From contig JAPLGF010000256.1 in the NCBI GenBank assembly GCA_026390275.1, positions 1 through 11,043 on the forward strand: a DNA stretch of 11,043 nucleotides. Reading direction: 5' to 3'. The translations under genes were made by a program, and so were the position numbers. Of this stretch, positions 6,917 through 11,043 are shown in pieces (the first letter of the stretch is position 1; each line of letters opens with the position of its first letter). The DNA is from Candidatus Atribacteria bacterium (GTDB lineage Bacteria > Atribacterota > Atribacteria > Atribacterales > Atribacteraceae). The notes beneath the pieces are model-generated. The model made no database searches and was not told the origin of the DNA. It saw nothing but the letters and a program-made list of their open reading frames with translations.

Positions 6917-7999
6917 ATGGGGGTTACCACTATGGGACAGGTGAAAGGGAACGGACATCATGACGGTGTCGTCATCAAAGTTCTCGGGGTCGGAGGAGGC
7001 GGAGGGAATGCCGTCAACCGGATGGTGAGATCCGGTCTGAAGGGGGTGGCTTTCATCGCCCTCAATACCGATGCGCAGGTCTTAAAAGGATCACTGGCGG
7101 AAATGAAAGTGCAGATTGGATCCAAACTGACCCGTGGCTTGGGAGCCGGGGCCAATCCGGAAATCGGAAAACGAGCAGCGGAAGAAGACCGATCCCGGAT
7201 TTTTGAAATCCTGGAAGACACCGATATGGTTTTTGTTACGGCTGGAATGGGCGGAGGAACTGGAACCGGGGGTGCCCCGGTGATAGCTGGTATTGCCCAC
7301 GAGCTGGGTATTCTCACCATTGCGGTGGTGACGAAGCCTTTTTCCTTCGAGGGAAGAAAGCGAAATCGGCAGGCCGAGGAGGGCATCAATGAGCTTCGGA
7401 AAGTAGTCGATACTCTCGTCGTCATACCGAATGACCGACTGCTCCAGATCACGGATCGGTCTACTTCCATCGTCGAGGCTTTCCAAATGGTGGATGATGT
7501 CCTGCTCCAGGGTGTCCAGAGTATCTCCGATCTCATTAATGTTCCGGGAATCATCAACCTCGATTTCGCCGACATTCGCACCATCATGGCCGGTGCCGGA
7601 ACTTCACTCATGGGTATTGGTCGGGCGAGCGGAGAAAACAAAGCTATCGAAGCAGCCAAGGCTGCGGTCTCCAGTCCCTTGTTGGAAACTGCTTTCAAGG
7701 GGGCCAGGGGCATTCTGTTCAACGTGACTGGCGGACCAAATATGGGTATTCTGGAAATCCATAAGGCGGCAGAAATCATCTGCGGAGCCGCCTCGGAAGA
7801 AGCCAACATCATCTTTGGAGCGGTGATTGACAAGAAGATCAAGGATGAAATGAAGATCACCGTGATCGCTACCGGGTTTGATCATGCCGATGAACAGAAA
7901 AGTGATACTACAGAAGAGAAATCCCGAGGGGATCTTGCCGATTCCTTCTCGTTCAACGATCTGGAGGTACCCACCTTCATGAGAAAAAAAATGAAATGA
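6917..7999 (+). CDS. ftsZ: FtsZ tubulin-like cell division GTPase
   Basis: FtsZ polymerises with GTP into the Z ring at midcell. Read from ATG 6917 it has 360 residues; ATG 6932 is an alternative start behind a GGGGG tract and removes five residues. Motifs: VLGVGGGGGNAVNRM (22-36), ALNTDAQ (48-54), tubulin signature AGMGGGTGTGGAPV (109-122), PFSFEGRKR (141-149), IPNDRLL (170-176) and the T7 synergy loop NLDFADIRTIM (214-224) with catalytic Asp 216 and Asp 219. The globular core ends near VIATGFD (316-322). A short acidic linker of about 25 residues then leads to LEVPTFMRKKMK (349-360), the conserved C-terminal peptide that binds FtsA and other partners. All catalytic features are intact. Its TGA overlaps the ATG of the next gene (ATGA, 7996-7999). 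Confidence 0.98.
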   Translation: MGVTTMGQVKGNGHHDGVVIKVLGVGGGGGNAVNRMVRSGLKGVAFIALNTDAQVLKGSLAEMKVQIGSKLTRGLGAGANPEIGKRAAEEDRSRIFEILEDTDMVFVTAGMGGGTGTGGAPVIAGIAHELGILTIAVVTKPFSFEGRKRNRQAEEGINELRKVVDTLVVIPNDRLLQITDRSTSIVEAFQMVDDVLLQGVQSISDLINVPGIINLDFADIRTIMAGAGTSLMGIGRASGENKAIEAAKAAVSSPLLETAFKGARGILFNVTGGPNMGILEIHKAAEIICGAASEEANIIFGAVIDKKIKDEMKITVIATGFDHADEQKSDTTEEKSRGDLADSFSFNDLEVPTFMRKKMK

Positions 8000-9609
8000 A
8001 TGCTGGTGGATCCGGACGTCGACGGGATGAGAGCGGCATCCGGTTATCTGCGAAAGCCGGACGGTATGCTTTTGCGATCTGTTTTCCTGGTCCGTATACC
8101 TTGGGTATGGCGAATCTCGGCTATCAGTCGGTAATGAATAGTGTATACTGTACACCAGACTGGCGGGTGGAGCGTTTTTTTGCCGATACCGGCCTGTCAT
8201 CCCTCGAACATGCTCTTTCTTTGAGTTCCTTCCACTGGGTGGGTTTTTCCCTCTAATTTGAGTTGGATGTTCTCACCATGGTTCGCATGCTCCAGAGATC
8301 CTGCATGGAACCGTTGGCCAGTCGCCGGGGTGAACGAGATCCCTGGGTGATCGGGGGAGGCCCGGCCGTGACCCTCAATCCGGAAACCCATGCTCCTTTT
8401 TTGGATCTCGCCATGATTGGTGAAAGTGAAGAAATTCTTCCCTTGATCCTCTCTGCCTGGGGAGAAGCCCAGGAGAGAGGTCTTTCCCGTGAGGAGACGA
8501 AGCAGTACCTGGCCCGTTTCCCGGGTGTGTATGTCCCGGCTTTTTCTTATCCTCATTATCAGGATCATCGTTTTTTGGGTTTACAAACCCATCCCCTTGC
8601 TCCCCAGCGGATCGAGAGGCAATGGATCGATCTGGATCGTCATGAGACGCGTACCTTTCTCTACACTCCATTTTCTCACTTTGTCCATGCCGCCCTGGTA
8701 GAAATCACGCGGGGATGTGGGTTTTGCTGCCGTTTCTGTGCCGGGACTTCACTCTATTCCCCCCTGCGCCATCGGTCGTTCTCGCTGGTGACCCGGATGC
8801 TGGATGCTATCTGTTCGATGTCTTTGCACATCGGGGTGGTGGGAGCGGACGTCCTTTCCCACCCAGAATGGCCGGCGATCATGGAGATTTTGCAAAGTCA
8901 TTCCGCGACGGTGAGCTTTTCTTCCCTTTCCGGAGTGACCCTGGCTCGCAAACCGGAAATCCTTTCTTTCCTTCCTTCCTTGGGAACCCGGAGTATTACC
9001 CTGGCCCCGGAAACCGGAGTGGAAAGAACCAGACGAATGCTGGGAAAGGGGATGGGGAATGAGGAGTGGCGGGAGGTCATCCGCTTGGCCTTCGGATACG
9101 GAATCCGGAAAATCAAACTCTACTTCATCCTGGGTAAACCGGAGAGTCCGGCGGAGGAGGATTTGGATTTTCTCAACACCTGTACTCACGATCCGGGAAT
9201 ACGGGACGCCCTTTCGATCTCTTACAGTTTCTTGGTACCCAAACCGCAGACCCCCTTCGAGCGGTTAGAAGCCCTTCCTTTTTCTGTCTGGAAGCGGGAA
9301 AAGAAGGTTTTTGAAACCGGAATGAAGAAGCTGGGTCTTTCTTTCACCGGTGAGAGTCTGCGCATGGCCTGGCTGGAACTTATCTTGGCCCGAGGGGACC
9401 GGCTTCTGGCGGAACAGATTCCGGACCTGATGAATACCGGGAATGAGTTCTCCTGGGACGGGTGGCGGAGGGTACTGGAACGGATCGGGCGAGACTTCTT
9501 GGAATGGCCCCGTTCCCCCTGGGGTGGCGGACCTCAACCCTGGGATGTGGTCGAGATGGGTGGGAAAAAATGTGGAACTGGAAAATTGGGGAATAGGGGA
9601 ATTGATTAA
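7996..9609 (+). pseudogene. TIGR03960-type radical SAM protein with B12-binding-like N terminus, interrupted by one TAA
   Basis: The frame from ATG 7996 runs to TAA 9607 and is broken only by a TAA at 8254-8256 (codon 87); frame and homology continue on both sides, for 537 codons in all. The N-terminal part (FAICFPGPYTLGMANLGYQS, then HWVGFSL) matches the B12-binding-like region of these proteins. The radical SAM domain follows with EITRGCGFCCRFCAG, whose CX3CX2C cysteines are residues 241, 245 and 248 and would hold the [4Fe-4S] cluster. Further family landmarks are LAPETGVERTRRMLGKG, KLYFILGKPE, FLVPKPQTPFERLE, LARGDRLL and a late PWDVVEMG. The C-terminal DUF2344 fusion seen in some relatives is absent. 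The substrate of this family is not known to me. Restart after the stop would need TTG 8263 or ATG 8278, neither with a clear ribosome site. It overlaps ftsZ by four bases, so it is probably co-translated with it. Confidence 0.85.
8254..8256 (+). other. In-frame TAA at a conserved Gln position of the radical SAM gene
   Basis: The codons around it read GFSL-stop-FEL. From memory of the family the segment is normally GFSLQYEL or GFTLQYEM. A CAA to TAA change, a single C to T transition, accounts for the stop exactly. There is no shift of frame. Confidence 0.85.
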
Positions 9610-9649
9610 GAGAGGGAAGAAAGAGCTGATCATTGCTGGCGGTGAGAGG

Positions 9650-10342
9650 ATGATAGAGAAACGCAATACCATAAAAGAGAATTGGGAGAGGGTGCAGGAA
9701 GAGATTATCCGGGCGTGCCAGAGAGTGGGGAGAGACCCGAAAGAGATCCAGATCGTTGCCGTAACCAAGGGAAAGGGAGTGGAGACGATTCGGGAGGCGA
9801 TGGGTTGTGGATTGACTGTTTTCGGGGAGAACCGGTGGCAAGAGGCGGAAGGAAAAATGAAGGTCATGCCGTCGGAATCGATCCAGTGGCATTATATTGG
9901 ACGATTGCAGACGAATAAAGTGAAAAAAGTGATAGAATGTTTTCACTTCATCCACTCCGTAGACCGGGAAGAGGTGTTAATGGAACTGGAGAAGCGGTTG
10001 GAAATATGGACTGTGGAGCCATTTCCCGTTTTCCTCCAGGTCAATCTGGCTGAACGAAAAACCCAGGGGGGTATTTCGGAGAAGGAATTAGGTGTACTCT
10101 GGGAGAAAGCGCGATCCTGTCCCCACCTCTTGGTATGTGGTCTGATGACCATCGGACCAAGGGAAGGAGATGAGAAAGTGATCCGGGCCGTTTTTCGGCG
10201 TTTGTGGGAACTTCGGGACCGTTTGGGAGTCGGAGGGGTGCTCCATCTCTCCATGGGGATGAGTGACGATTATCCTTTAGCCGTGGAGGAAGGCGCCACC
10301 ATGCTCCGGCTGGGTCGGGTTCTTTTCGGAGAAAGGGGTTAG
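9650..10342 (+). CDS. yggS: YggS/YlmE/PROSC-type pyridoxal phosphate homeostasis protein
   Basis: Small single-domain protein with the fold of the alanine racemase N-terminal barrel. It binds PLP through a lysine but has no known catalytic reaction, and in other bacteria it balances PLP and amino-acid pools. ATG 9650 gives 230 residues, the usual family size, with GGTGA (9641-9645) four bases upstream; the open frame extends further upstream but without family similarity. Motifs: IVAVTKGKG (35-43) with PLP-binding Lys 40, FGENRWQEA (58-66), WHYIGRLQTNKVK (80-92), IHSVDR (101-106), LQVNLAERKTQGG (129-141), GLMTIGP (164-170) and LSMGMSDDYPLAVEEGATM (200-218), then RLGRVLFGER near the end. The segments that bind the PLP phosphate are present. 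A YggS homologue (ylmE) also lies just after ftsZ in Bacillus-type clusters, and yggS lies next to proC in many proteobacteria; here both links occur together. Confidence 0.94.
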   Translation: MIEKRNTIKENWERVQEEIIRACQRVGRDPKEIQIVAVTKGKGVETIREAMGCGLTVFGENRWQEAEGKMKVMPSESIQWHYIGRLQTNKVKKVIECFHFIHSVDREEVLMELEKRLEIWTVEPFPVFLQVNLAERKTQGGISEKELGVLWEKARSCPHLLVCGLMTIGPREGDEKVIRAVFRRLWELRDRLGVGGVLHLSMGMSDDYPLAVEEGATMLRLGRVLFGERG

Positions 10343-10345
10343 ATC

Positions 10346-11043
10346 ATGAAATCGCCGTTTCTTTTTGCTGGTTGTGGAAACATGGGAAGTGCTCTGGTAC
10401 GGGGACTCTGTCGGGATAAATGGCATACCAAATACGAATTTATACTCTATGATACCATTTTCGAAAAGGCGATGAACCTTGAACATCAATTCTGTCTCCG
10501 CAGAGTGGAGAAACTGAACGAGGTGATTGAGAAACCAGGGGTTATTTTTCTCGCGGTGAAACCCTATGAGCTCTCCCGTCTTGCGGAACAACTATCCGCT
10601 TTTCCGGGATCACTCTTTATCTCGATGGCGGCGGGAGTGAGCGTGTCACAGCTCCAGCACTTACTGGGAGAAGAGGAACGGATTGTCCGATTGATGCCCA
10701 ATCTCTGTGTGGAAGTGGGAGAAGGGGTGCTCCCGGTCTCATTTTCCGAGACTGTTTCGGAAGAGGATAAAGAAGACATCCTTTTTCTTTTTTCCACCCT
10801 GGGATGGGTTTTTGAAGCCCAGGAAAATGAATTCGATATGCTCACGGCGGTGAGTGGAAGTGGCCCGGGGCTGGCGGCAATTTTTATCGAGGCCATGATG
10901 GATGCCGGGGTGAAGATCGGTCTCCCGTGGGAAAAAAGTCTGAAGCTGGTACTGCAAACCGTTTTAGGGACCGCTGTCCTTCTCAAGGCCAGAAATATTC
11001 ATCCCGGAGTGTTGAAAAACCAGGTTTCATCTCCGGGAGGAAC
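10346..11043 (+). CDS. proC: Pyrroline-5-carboxylate reductase (partial at window end)
   Basis: ProC reduces 1-pyrroline-5-carboxylate to L-proline with NAD(P)H, the last step of proline synthesis in the cytoplasm. ATG 10346 lies three bases after the yggS stop with GAAAGGGG (10331-10338) seven bases upstream. The frame is open to the window end, giving 232 full codons of a usual 260-280. Motifs: Rossmann loop FAGCGNMGSALVRGL (7-21), IFLAVKPYEL, SMAAGVS, RLMPNLCVEVGEGV, and the dimer and active-site region LTAVSGSGPGLAAIFIEAMM. The window ends inside VSSPGG, the start of the conserved SPGGTT motif. The usual SGSGPAY is SGSGPGL here, a small difference from the common form. The gene overlaps nothing and appears intact as far as it is seen. 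Confidence 0.95.
   Translation, partial: MKSPFLFAGCGNMGSALVRGLCRDKWHTKYEFILYDTIFEKAMNLEHQFCLRRVEKLNEVIEKPGVIFLAVKPYELSRLAEQLSAFPGSLFISMAAGVSVSQLQHLLGEEERIVRLMPNLCVEVGEGVLPVSFSETVSEEDKEDILFLFSTLGWVFEAQENEFDMLTAVSGSGPGLAAIFIEAMMDAGVKIGLPWEKSLKLVLQTVLGTAVLLKARNIHPGVLKNQVSSPGG

Noticed and set aside
6958..7860. A 300-residue open frame on the minus strand opposite ftsZ
   Set aside because: It lies wholly inside an intact, highly conserved ftsZ. Its protein is rich in Ser, Pro and Arg with no recognisable domain, as expected from reading codon-biased DNA in reverse.
8254..8256. A changed genetic code in which TAA means Gln
   Set aside because: TAA ends murG at a natural family length right where murC begins, and also ends the radical SAM gene itself at 9607. 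A genome-wide recoding is not supported.
9610..9649. A terminator or promoter between the radical SAM gene and yggS
   Set aside because: The 40-base gap has no GC-rich hairpin followed by T and no clear -10/-35 pair, only the yggS ribosome site.

Overview
This window is a piece of a bacterial division and cell wall (dcw) cluster. All genes lie on the + strand, packed end to end or overlapping by a few bases. In order they are murD (3' end only), ftsW, murG, murC, murB, ftsQ, ftsA, ftsZ, a radical SAM gene of the TIGR03960 type, a YggS-type PLP homeostasis gene and proC (5' part only). No RNA genes, mobile elements, CRISPR arrays or convincing terminators were seen. The longest gap between genes is about 40 bases, so the whole window reads as one transcription unit whose promoter lies upstream.

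The organism is a bacterium with a complete FtsQ/FtsA/FtsZ division module and no ddl gene between murB and ftsQ. Base composition is near balanced. TTG starts are frequent: murC and ftsA use TTG behind strong Shine-Dalgarno sites, and murG probably does too. The order ftsZ, radical SAM, yggS, proC is not the Escherichia or Bacillus order. It would fit a less-studied lineage (Atribacterota or Synergistota are guesses only); the sequence alone does not settle the phylum.

Positions 1-4938 (murD, ftsW, murG, murC, murB) encode cytoplasmic precursor synthesis, lipid II formation and the septal glycosyltransferase. Positions 4935-7999 (ftsQ, ftsA, ftsZ) encode the divisome scaffold, the membrane tether and the ring. 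Positions 7996-11043 hold accessory metabolic genes that appear co-transcribed with ftsZ.

The striking point is that three of the eleven genes carry a lesion. ftsW lacks about 60-65 residues in frame, covering transmembrane helices 2 and 3. ftsQ is one base out of frame at a run of nine T, exactly where its membrane anchor is encoded. The radical SAM gene has a single TAA where its family has a conserved Gln (CAA would restore it). Two of these genes are normally essential. The lesions may be assembly or sequencing errors, recent decay, or recoding and slippage; the evidence is set out for each. I found no wholly new gene system here. The lesions and the 3' gene neighbourhood are what deserve a second look.
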